NCBI GenBank assembly: GCA_964543855.1
Contig: CAZJAD010000016.1
Coordinates: forward strand, 1 to 29,439
DNA: 29,439 nt
Direction: 5' to 3'
Source of the DNA: CAZJAD01 sp964543855
Lineage (GTDB): Bacteria > Electryoneota > RPQS01 > DYHQ01
In this document: piece after piece, positions 7,688 to 14,865 of the stretch
How positions within the stretch are numbered: position 1 is the stretch's first letter
Layout: each line of letters starts with the position of its first letter
Made by a program: the position numbers and the translations under genes
Notes under the pieces: generated by a model
The model's input: only the letters and a program-made list of their open reading frames with translations
Database searches by the model: none
What the model was told of the DNA's origin: nothing

Positions 7688-9514
7688 CTACTCAACGGTA
7701 ACACTCTTAGCAAGATTACGAGGCATGTCCACATTGCACCCCCGCAGGACCGCAATGTGGTAGGCCAGAAGTTGAAGGGGAATCACAGTCAGAAGTGGGC
7801 TAAGCATCGGGTGGGTTTCCGGCACATAAATCACATGGTCCACCCGTTCCACGATGTCACGGTCGCCCTCGGTTGCGACGGCGATAACGCGGCCACGACG
7901 CGCACGCACTTCGGCGATATTAGAAAGAATTTTCTCGTAGGTTCCGTCTCGAATGGCAATGAAAACGACCGGCATGTCATGGTCTATCAATGCAATGGGA
8001 CCGTGCTTCATTTCGGCAGCGGGATAACCCTCCGCGTGAATGTACGAGATTTCCTTCATCTTGAGCGCACCCTCAAGGGCGATCGGGAAATTCAGGCCGC
8101 GACCCAGATATAGAAAATTCCGATGGTCCACATACTGCTGTGCGATCGCTTTAATCTCGCCGTTTTCACTAAGAATCTTTGCCACTTTGCCCGGGATCGC
8201 TCGCAGTTGCTCAATGAAGCGTCGTCCGTCCGCCGCTGAAATGCACCGACGACGACCCAAGCTCAGGGCCAGCATGGCGAGGATCATCATCTCGGATGTG
8301 AAGGCCTTGGTCGACGCGACCCCAATCTCCGGCCCGGCATGCAGGTAGACTCCACCATGCGTCTCCCGGGCAATCGAAGAACCAACGACATTGCAGACGC
8401 CAAGAACAATAGCGCCACGACGCTTCGCTTCTCGGACCGCCGCCAGCGTATCCGCCGTCTCTCCCGATTGAGAAACTGCGAAGACAACCGTGTCTTCGTC
8501 CAGAATCGGATTTCGATAGCGGAACTCAGAGGCATATTCGACCTCCGCAGGTAATCCCGCCAGCTCCTCAAGGAGATACTCGCCCACCAGAGCTGCGTGC
8601 CAGGAGGTTCCGCAGGCAACGAAGACGGCTCGCTTGGCACCGGCGAACTGCCTCTCGAGATCGCGTATTCCCCCGAACCGTACAGTTCCCTCCTCGTCGA
8701 GCAGTCGGCCGCGCATCGCATCTTCGATGGTTCGCGGTTGCTCGCTGATCTCCTTCAGCATGAAGTGAGGATAACCGCCCTTTTCGATATGCTCTATGTC
8801 AAACGAAATCTTCTCCGTTTTCTTCGAGATGAGCTTGTCCGACAGAGTCTTATGGACAATCTCATCTTTCGTAATCAGAGCGACTTCACCGTCCTCCAGA
8901 TAGGTGACATCCCGCGTAAAGTCCACGAAAGCGGCGAGGTCAGAAGCGACGAAGTTTTCTCCCTGGCCGTGACCGATGACGAGGGGGCTGCCGAGGCGCG
9001 CAGCAACAACCCGATCCGGTTCGTTGGCGCACATGATCACCAGACCGTAGGTGCCTCGGACAAGCACCAGAGCTCGGCGAACCGCCGCCAGAATATCCCC
9101 TTCGTAAAACTCTTCTATAAGGTGTGCGACGACTTCAGTGTCTGTGTCCGTCAAGAAACGGTGACCACTCCTTCTCAGTTCCTGCCGAAGGATCTCATAA
9201 TTCTCAATGATTCCATTATGCGCCAGGACGATGAGGCCTTTGCCGTCTGTGTGCGGGTGGGCGTTGACAGCATTCGGCACACCGTGTGTCGCCCAGCGTG
9301 TATGCCCTATCCCTGCGGGACTGTCAAAGTGCACACCATTCAGCGCATGTTCCAGATCAGTGACTCTTCCCTTGTCCTTCTTGATGAAGAGTCCATCCGG
9401 GCCGAAAAGCGCAATCCCGGCCGAATCGTATCCACGGTACTCCATCCGCTTCAGCCCGTGGATGAGCAAAGGGATGACCTCCCGGTGACCGACATAGCCG
9501 ATGATTCCGCACAT
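7688..9514 (-). CDS. glmS: Glutamine--fructose-6-phosphate aminotransferase (isomerizing)
   Basis: Makes glucosamine-6-phosphate from fructose-6-phosphate and glutamine, the first step to UDP-GlcNAc for peptidoglycan and LPS. It has 608 residues, the standard length. The N-terminus MCGIIGYVGHRE has the nucleophilic cysteine at position 2, exposed after Met removal. The glutaminase domain shows TRWATHGVPN. Two SIS domains follow (AVFVACGTSWHAALVGEY; SQSGETADTLAA; YLGRGLNFPIALEGALKMKE). It ends with the conserved PRNLAKSVTVE tail that contributes to the active site. AAGGAG precedes the ATG. It is likely co-transcribed with the LpoA-like gene 16 bases downstream. I see no glmS ribozyme or obvious terminator in the 106 bases between guaA and glmS. 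Confidence 0.98.
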   Translation of the reverse strand: MCGIIGYVGHREVIPLLIHGLKRMEYRGYDSAGIALFGPDGLFIKKDKGRVTDLEHALNGVHFDSPAGIGHTRWATHGVPNAVNAHPHTDGKGLIVLAHNGIIENYEILRQELRRSGHRFLTDTDTEVVAHLIEEFYEGDILAAVRRALVLVRGTYGLVIMCANEPDRVVAARLGSPLVIGHGQGENFVASDLAAFVDFTRDVTYLEDGEVALITKDEIVHKTLSDKLISKKTEKISFDIEHIEKGGYPHFMLKEISEQPRTIEDAMRGRLLDEEGTVRFGGIRDLERQFAGAKRAVFVACGTSWHAALVGEYLLEELAGLPAEVEYASEFRYRNPILDEDTVVFAVSQSGETADTLAAVREAKRRGAIVLGVCNVVGSSIARETHGGVYLHAGPEIGVASTKAFTSEMMILAMLALSLGRRRCISAADGRRFIEQLRAIPGKVAKILSENGEIKAIAQQYVDHRNFLYLGRGLNFPIALEGALKMKEISYIHAEGYPAAEMKHGPIALIDHDMPVVFIAIRDGTYEKILSNIAEVRARRGRVIAVATEGDRDIVERVDHVIYVPETHPMLSPLLTVIPLQLLAYHIAVLRGCNVDMPRNLAKSVTVE

Positions 9515-9620
9515 ATGGAACCTTCTCCTTTAGTGAAGTGGTTCGGAGGCACTATCTACCAAACCGTGAACGAAACATGCTGCCGAGGCTAATGGACAGC
9601 TCTCTACATAACCTGTTTGC

Positions 9621-11156
9621 CTACTCCCACTCCACTGTAGCCGGGGGTTTCGTCGTTATATCGAAGACGACGCGATTCACGCCGTGCACTTCGTTGGTGA
9701 TACGGCTGGCGACTCGCGCCAGAATGTCCCACGGCAGGCGCGTGAAATCTGCCGTCATGAAGTCTGATGTGTCTACGGCACGCAGCGCGACGACCGATTC
9801 GTAGGTTCGCTCATCACCCATGACACCCACCGTGCGCACGGGCAGCAGAACAGCGAAAACCTGTGAGACGGCCCCGAGCCAATCGCTGCGGCGAAGTTCT
9901 TCGAGGAAAATCGCATCGGCCTCACGAAGAATCGCCAGCCTCTCCGGCGTAACCTCGCCCACGATGCGCACCGCGAGACCCGGGCCGGGAAACGGATGGC
10001 GTTCCACGACTTCGGGCGGCAGTTCCAGCAGACGGCCGACGGCGCGAACCTCGTCCTTGAACAACTCCCGCAGAGGCTCGATCAGTTTCAGGTGCAGTGC
10101 TGCGGGAAGACCGCCGACATTATGGTGAGACTTGATCGTGGCCGATGGCCCACGAACCGATGTGCTCTCAATAACATCAGGATAGAGAGTGCCCTGAGCA
10201 AGAAACTGCAAGCTCTCGATCTTGGCCGCCTCGTCCTGAAAGACGGCCACGAATTCCTCACCAATGATCTTTCGCTTCTCTTCGGGATCGGTAACACCCT
10301 TGAGCCGACTCAGGAAACGCTCGCGCGCATCCACGACTCGAAGATTCAGATGCCGGTAAGTGCCAAAGGTATTCGCGACCTGCGACACCTCATTCTTTCG
10401 CAACAGACCGTTGTCCACAAACACGCAAGTCAACTGATCGCCGATGGCACGCGCAAGGACTGCTGCCGTAACCGCCGAGTCGACTCCTCCGGAAAGCCCA
10501 CACAACACGCGCTTGCCTGTCCCGACACGCTTCCGAATCTCCGGGATCGTGCGCTCCAGAAAGGCTTCCGCTCCCCAACCTCCGGTGCAACCACAAACCT
10601 CGTAGGCGAAATTCGCAAGCATCCGCGAGCCATTCGGCGTGTGGGATACCTCCGGATGGAATTGGACTCCGAAAACGGGCAGGGTCGAGTGGGCTATCGC
10701 CGAGACAGCCTTGCCTTCCGTCTGACCCAGGTGGACGAAGTCCGGAGGGAGTTCGGACAGATGATCCCCGTGACTCATCCACACGACCTGCTCCGACTCG
10801 AGATCTTTCCACAGCGGGCTTTTCCGAATGAGCCGCAGCTTAGCGCGGCCAAATTCCCGCTGATTGCCCACTTGCACTTCCGCGCCGAAATGCCGGGCAA
10901 TGAGCTGCAAACCGTAACAGATCCCCAGGAGCGGCAACTTCAAGTCAAAGAGCCCGTCGGGAAGACGCGGCGCGTCCGGCGCTCTCGTACTGGCAGGGCT
11001 TCCCGAGAGAATTATGCCCCGTGTCTCTCCGCTGCGAATCTCCTCAAGAGGCCTGTTGTGAGGCAGAATCTCACAGTACACCCCGGCTTCGCGGATACGA
11101 CGCGCAATAAGCTGGGTTGTCTGTGATCCGAAATCAAGAACAACGACGCGTTCGAT
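9621..11156 (-). CDS. guaA: GMP synthase (glutamine-hydrolysing)
   Basis: Converts XMP to GMP using glutamine and ATP. The frame includes a class I glutamine amidotransferase domain (DFGSQTTQLIARRIREAGVY at its start, LGICYGLQL with the catalytic Cys near residue 80), an ATP pyrophosphatase domain (CGLSGGVDSAVTAAV) and the C-terminal dimerisation domain ending ITTKPPATVEWE. From the ATC at 11156 it is 511 residues, normal for GuaA. No ATG, GTG or TTG lies in frame between the upstream stop (11184-11186, which is also the surE stop) and the essential DFGSQ motif. The first usable GTG (11081) would delete that motif. Options are an ATC start behind GGGAG, or a one-base error separating the frame from an ATG at 11187. 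The function is certain; the start is not. Confidence 0.93.
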   Translation of the reverse strand: MERVVVLDFGSQTTQLIARRIREAGVYCEILPHNRPLEEIRSGETRGIILSGSPASTRAPDAPRLPDGLFDLKLPLLGICYGLQLIARHFGAEVQVGNQREFGRAKLRLIRKSPLWKDLESEQVVWMSHGDHLSELPPDFVHLGQTEGKAVSAIAHSTLPVFGVQFHPEVSHTPNGSRMLANFAYEVCGCTGGWGAEAFLERTIPEIRKRVGTGKRVLCGLSGGVDSAVTAAVLARAIGDQLTCVFVDNGLLRKNEVSQVANTFGTYRHLNLRVVDARERFLSRLKGVTDPEEKRKIIGEEFVAVFQDEAAKIESLQFLAQGTLYPDVIESTSVRGPSATIKSHHNVGGLPAALHLKLIEPLRELFKDEVRAVGRLLELPPEVVERHPFPGPGLAVRIVGEVTPERLAILREADAIFLEELRRSDWLGAVSQVFAVLLPVRTVGVMGDERTYESVVALRAVDTSDFMTADFTRLPWDILARVASRITNEVHGVNRVVFDITTKPPATVEWE

Positions 11157-11169
11157 GAGGAATGCTCCC
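11154..11169 (-). promoter_or_regulatory. Candidate Shine-Dalgarno and ATC start of guaA
   Basis: On the minus strand GGGAG is followed by 8 bases and then ATC in the guaA frame. The spacing is ideal for an initiation site, but AUC is a very rare start codon. See the guaA entry for the frameshift alternative. Confidence 0.35.
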
Positions 11170-11183
11170 GGGTTTGGACGCCA

Positions 11184-11960
11184 TCATGCAGGTCTTGTCA
11201 CGAGCTGCTCGAGAGGCCACGCCTTCAAATCAGAGATAAATCCTTTGTCTGTCATGTCGAGACGAATTGGAGTGATTGATACGAAGCCCTCGGAAACGAC
11301 ACGCCCATCCGAGTCCGGCGGCTCCTCGACTTCGACTTTGTGCCCATCCATCCAGTAGTAGGTTCGACCTCGAGGGTCAAGCCGCTTCTCGAACACTTCC
11401 TGCCAGCGAACCTGGCCCTGTCGCGTGATGCGAATACCCCGCAACTCCTCTTCCGGGAGGTCAGGGACATTGACATTGAGAAGAGTGCCCTTTGGGAGAC
11501 CGTGCTGGACGATCATCTCGGCCAACTGTCGTCCCAGCTGCGCCGCCGGGCCGAATCGATCGGATGTGAACGAGTCGAGAGAAATCGCCGCGGACGGAAC
11601 GCCGCTGATCGTGCCTTCAGTCGCAGCGGAGACCGTCCCTGAGTAAAGCACAGAAATACCCGTGTTCTCTCCACGATTGATGCCGGAAAGCAGAACATCT
11701 GGTCGGTGTGGCATTAGAGCGGTCAGAGCCAGCTTGACGCAGTCGGCTGGCGTCCCTCGTACGGCAAACGCGGCGTGCACAGCGTCGAAGGGATAGGGAC
11801 TGACCCAGATGGGATTCGCCAGCGAAATGGCGTGTCCCACCGATGACTGCTCACTCTCCGGAGCGACCACCCAGACCTCGCCCAAAGGACGCAGGGCGTG
11901 TGCCAGAGCACGCAGACCAGGCGAATGAATCCCGTCATCGTTGGACAGAAGAATTCTCAC
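11184..11960 (-). CDS. surE: 5'/3'-nucleotidase SurE
   Basis: Metal-dependent nucleoside monophosphate phosphatase of the SurE family, linked in known bacteria to stationary-phase survival and nucleotide homeostasis. It has 258 residues, normal length. It begins MRILLSNDDGIHSPGLRALA, with the paired aspartates of the metal site. It continues with WVVAPESEQSSVGHAIS, RGTPADCVKLAL and DVLLSGINRGENTG, all family motifs. The ATG overlaps the accD stop by four bases (ATGA), indicating translational coupling. At its own end an ATGA also occurs, overlapping the stop with a possible but out-of-frame guaA start. Confidence 0.96.
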   Translation of the reverse strand: MRILLSNDDGIHSPGLRALAHALRPLGEVWVVAPESEQSSVGHAISLANPIWVSPYPFDAVHAAFAVRGTPADCVKLALTALMPHRPDVLLSGINRGENTGISVLYSGTVSAATEGTISGVPSAAISLDSFTSDRFGPAAQLGRQLAEMIVQHGLPKGTLLNVNVPDLPEEELRGIRITRQGQVRWQEVFEKRLDPRGRTYYWMDGHKVEVEEPPDSDGRVVSEGFVSITPIRLDMTDKGFISDLKAWPLEQLVTRPA

Positions 11961-12820
11961 TTTGACTTGCTCGCTCCGTCAGCAAAGAACGACAGAATCT
12001 CGGCCAATTCCCTCTTCATGTCTTTTCGTTCGATAATGCGGTCGAGAAAACCGTGTTCGAGCAGAAACTCGGATCGCTGAAACCCTTCCGGCAGGTCTTC
12101 ACCGATGGTCTGCTTAATCACACGCGGACCGGCAAAGCCGATCAAGGCGCGAGGTTCGGCAATAATAATATCCCCTTGCATGCAGAAGGATGCTGTCGTT
12201 CCTCCCGTCGTGGGATTGGTCAGGATAGAGATATACGGAAGCTTGGCCGCAGCCAATTGACTGAACTTAACGCTCACCTTGGCCATTTGCATGAGGGAGA
12301 TCATACCCTCCTGCATGCGCATGCCTCCCGATGAACTGATCGTGATCACCGCTCGCCGATCGGCGCGAGCGCGATCGACCGCTCGGGCAATCTTCTCTCC
12401 GACCACGGAGCCGACAGATCCCCCAAAGAAACCGAAGTTCATGACCCCAAGCACGACACGATGGCCATCCAACTCACCAACACCGGTCTGAATCGCCTCC
12501 TGATAACCACTCTTCCTGACTGCTCTGGAAATGCGTTCGGGATACCTCTGAGTATCACGGAAAAGCAACGGGTCCTGCGGACGCAAATCGGCATCAATCT
12601 CTTCCCAAGCTTCATCGTCCATAAGGAGAGAAATGTACTGCGAGCTCGGCATTGCAAAGTGAAAACGGCATTTCGGGCAAACCAGGAAGAGCCTTTCCAA
12701 CTCGCGGCGGAAGATGATCTCACCACAGCTCTCACATTTGACCCAGAGGCCGTCCGGGGTCTCCTTCTTCGCCTGCGTCGTTACCCCTTCACGCCCCTTT
12801 CGGAACCAGTCCATTCGCAT
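11957..12820 (-). CDS. accD: Acetyl-CoA carboxylase carboxyltransferase subunit beta
   Basis: Beta subunit of the carboxyltransferase that moves CO2 from biotin to acetyl-CoA, the committed step of fatty acid synthesis. About 287 residues. A four-cysteine zinc ribbon is near the N-terminus (C29, C32, C48, C51: VKCESCGEIIF...FLVCPKC). It is followed by the crotonase-like carboxyltransferase core (SSGGMRMQEGMISLMQMAK, ILTNPTTGGTTASF, IAEPRALIGFAGPRVIKQT). Start choice: ATG at 12820 has GAGG five bases upstream and gives the typical MRMDWF opening. ATGs at 12814 and 12859 are alternatives. The biotin subunits and accA are not in the window. Confidence 0.95.
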   Translation of the reverse strand: MRMDWFRKGREGVTTQAKKETPDGLWVKCESCGEIIFRRELERLFLVCPKCRFHFAMPSSQYISLLMDDEAWEEIDADLRPQDPLLFRDTQRYPERISRAVRKSGYQEAIQTGVGELDGHRVVLGVMNFGFFGGSVGSVVGEKIARAVDRARADRRAVITISSSGGMRMQEGMISLMQMAKVSVKFSQLAAAKLPYISILTNPTTGGTTASFCMQGDIIIAEPRALIGFAGPRVIKQTIGEDLPEGFQRSEFLLEHGFLDRIIERKDMKRELAEILSFFADGASKSK

Positions 12821-12865
12821 AGATGCCTCGACAGCTTCTCCAGATTTCAGCCTGACCATTCCGCC

Positions 12866-13336
12866 CTAATCATCAGGCTCATCCGGCTTCGGAATCTCAT
12901 GCTCCATCACCCACGCGTCTTCGCCATCACCGTAGTAACCTCTGCGTCGGTAGCTGAAGCGGAAGCCTATCTTCTGGTAGAACTTCAGAGCAGCCTCATT
13001 GGAAACGCGCACTTCCAGGAAAATCGTTCGACTCCCTCGGACATGGGCCATCTGAAGCAGGAACGCAAAAAACTTCGTCCCCAGTCCACGGCGGCGCATG
13101 TCCTCCCGCACGACGATATTGAGCAAGTGGATCTCGTCGGCGACCCAGAGCGTCACCAGATAACCAGCGACCCGACCTTCTTTTAGAGCAACCCAGCTCG
13201 AAACAGGCTCTCGAATGAGGTCACGGAAGCTGGCCGCAGGCCAGGGATCGCGAAAGCTGGCGCGCTCAATCGCCACGATCTCGGGGAGATGCCCCACGGT
13301 CATCGGGACAATCTGCGCCGCGTCATCCACATTCAC
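12866..13336 (-). CDS. rimI: Ribosomal-protein-alanine N-acetyltransferase-like GNAT protein
   Basis: GNAT-fold acetyltransferase, 156 residues, best matching the RimI group that acetylates the N-terminal alanine of ribosomal protein S18. The N-terminus carries the RimI-type AIERASFRDPW segment. The acetyl-CoA binding motif is VREDMRRRGLGTKFFAFLL (pattern R-R-x-G-x-G/A), then VRVSNEAALKFYQKIGF, typical of the family. It starts at a GTG that overlaps the end of folP by 14 bases, so the two are coupled. The substrate is inferred from the family, since GNAT enzymes are diverse. Confidence 0.85.
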   Translation of the reverse strand: MNVDDAAQIVPMTVGHLPEIVAIERASFRDPWPAASFRDLIREPVSSWVALKEGRVAGYLVTLWVADEIHLLNIVVREDMRRRGLGTKFFAFLLQMAHVRGSRTIFLEVRVSNEAALKFYQKIGFRFSYRRRGYYGDGEDAWVMEHEIPKPDEPDD

Positions 13337-14228
13337 CGGTCACCTGGAGGAAACGATCGGCAATCGCCGCGACCTCGCTCATCTCCGCCACATCATGCAC
13401 ACGGACAACCGACGCGCCGTTGACAATGCACAGGGCTAGGGCCGCGGCCGTCGCAAATTGCCGCTTCTGTGCTGGCAAACCGCTGAATTGCCCCGTGAAA
13501 CCCTTGCGCGAGGGACCGACGAGCACAGGATAACCGAGAGCAGCGAGCCGACGCAGTCCGGCAATCAGTCGGTAATTGTCGTCAAACGTCTTGCCAAAAC
13601 CGATGCCCGGGTCCAGCAGAATCCGTTCTTTTTCGATTCCTGCATCATCCGCCTTCTTCAGACCCTCTTTCAAGTAGGCGATTACTTCGCCGAACAGGTC
13701 CTCATAGGCCGGATCCCGTTGCATATCGCGTGGGGTCCCTTTGATGTGCATGAGCACAACGCCAGCCTTCTGGCGGGCACAAACCTCCGGCATCTTCTCA
13801 TCGAAATGGAACCCGGAGATATCGTTGACAATTACGGCTCCCGCACTCAGCGCGGCCTCGGCGATAGACGCCTTGTAGGTATCGACTGAAACAGGGACTC
13901 TCGTCCTCGAGACAACCGCCTCAATGACGGGCACGAGCCGACTGAGCTCCTCCTCTGCCGAAATGGGCAGGCTGCCCGGGCGAGTGGACTCGGCTCCGAT
14001 ATCCAAGATGTCCGCGCCCTCGTCAGCCAAGGCGAGAGCCTGGCGGACTGCCGCCTCCGGATTCAGGAAAAGGCCACCATCGGAAAACGAATCGGGCGTG
14101 ACATTCACCACGCCCATCAACAAAGTGCGACGACCGATGGGAAGCTCCCCGCCCGCATGCCGAAAAACCGCGGGCTTCAATGCTCCCGACCGCAAGGTCT
14201 CCTTGTCAATCATCTCCCCCACGGGCAT
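13323..14228 (-). CDS. folP: Dihydropteroate synthase
   Basis: Condenses p-aminobenzoate with dihydropterin pyrophosphate to dihydropteroate in folate synthesis; the sulfonamide target. The TIM-barrel protein has 301 residues, slightly long through ~30 extra N-terminal residues. Both family signatures are present: MGVVNVTPDSFSDGG at 38-52 and ADILDIGAESTRPG shortly after. It also has NDISGFHFD, the GVVLMHIKGTPRDMQ loop and a C-terminal VVRVHDVAE motif. It begins 7 bases after folE, giving a two-gene folate unit. ATGs at residue 1 and 6 are both possible starts. Confidence 0.97.
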   Translation of the reverse strand: MPVGEMIDKETLRSGALKPAVFRHAGGELPIGRRTLLMGVVNVTPDSFSDGGLFLNPEAAVRQALALADEGADILDIGAESTRPGSLPISAEEELSRLVPVIEAVVSRTRVPVSVDTYKASIAEAALSAGAVIVNDISGFHFDEKMPEVCARQKAGVVLMHIKGTPRDMQRDPAYEDLFGEVIAYLKEGLKKADDAGIEKERILLDPGIGFGKTFDDNYRLIAGLRRLAALGYPVLVGPSRKGFTGQFSGLPAQKRQFATAAALALCIVNGASVVRVHDVAEMSEVAAIADRFLQVTGECG

Positions 14229-14235
14229 CCATCGC

Positions 14236-14823
14236 TCACTTGTTGTCCATGAGGTGCAGGGCTTCGAGTCGCGTCGCTTCTCGACGCATGGCAGCGCGCA
14301 TCGCCGATGTGACGGTCCAAGTTCCGTGGACTTTCTCGCCGCGCATCATCAGACACAGGTGCTGGGCTCGCATCACAACAAACACACCCAGAGGCTTCAG
14401 CTTCTCCATGAGGGTTTCGGCAATCTCCACCGTCATGCGCTCCTGCAATTGCGGTCGAGCCGCGAAGACCCGGACGATTCGGGCGAGGTTCGAAAAACCC
14501 GTCACCAAATTGTTCTTGGGAATATAGGCAATGGAAACGAATCCCCAGAAAGGCAACAGGTGGTGCTCGCACATCGAATAGAACGGGAGATCGCGCACGA
14601 TAATCATCTCATCTTCATTCTCAGTCGGGTAGAGCTCCACTTCTTCCGATGGGATGCGCCCGACGCCGCCGAATATTTCGGCACACATGCGCGCGACCCG
14701 ATCGGGAGTGTTGACGAGACCCGGGCGAGAGGGATCTTCTCCGATCGCCTCGAGAATGGAGTGAACGGCCTTTCTGATTTTATCCTGGTCAATCAACTGG
14801 GAAGACCTTGTGGTGTCGCCCAT
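14236..14823 (-). CDS. folE: GTP cyclohydrolase I
   Basis: Converts GTP to dihydroneopterin triphosphate, the first step of tetrahydrofolate synthesis. It has 195 residues, normal for FolE type I. It shows TPDRVARMCAEIFGG at about 39-53. Zinc-site residues are C85 and H88 within SMCEHHLLPFWG, with a third ligand cysteine near 157 (AQHLCLMMRG). YIPKNNLVTGFSNLARIV follows the first site. It lies just upstream of folP. The 42 bases between it and ftsH hold no visible promoter or terminator. Confidence 0.98.
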   Translation of the reverse strand: MGDTTRSSQLIDQDKIRKAVHSILEAIGEDPSRPGLVNTPDRVARMCAEIFGGVGRIPSEEVELYPTENEDEMIIVRDLPFYSMCEHHLLPFWGFVSIAYIPKNNLVTGFSNLARIVRVFAARPQLQERMTVEIAETLMEKLKPLGVFVVMRAQHLCLMMRGEKVHGTWTVTSAMRAAMRREATRLEALHLMDNK

Positions 14824-14865
14824 CGGCAGTCCATAACAAAAACAGGGAATTTGTTCTGGGGATTC

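Noticed and set aside
8597..9592. A 331-codon plus-strand open frame opposite glmS
   Set aside because: It is antisense to an unmistakable glmS gene; the product has no recognisable domain and an unnatural composition. Long antisense frames are expected in GC-rich genes.
9515..9620. glmS ribozyme or riboswitch upstream of glmS
   Set aside because: Only about 106 bases lie between the genes and I cannot see the nested pseudoknot core; the organism also appears Gram-negative.
9996..11126. A 376-codon plus-strand open frame opposite guaA
   Set aside because: Antisense shadow of guaA with no family features.
11184..11186. TGA between surE and guaA as a recoded sense codon giving a surE-guaA fusion
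   Set aside because: The two frames are the same across this TGA, but many genes here use TGA as a plain stop (gcvPA, rdgB, hpt, folE, dus), both proteins have normal lengths, and no selenocysteine-like structure stands out.
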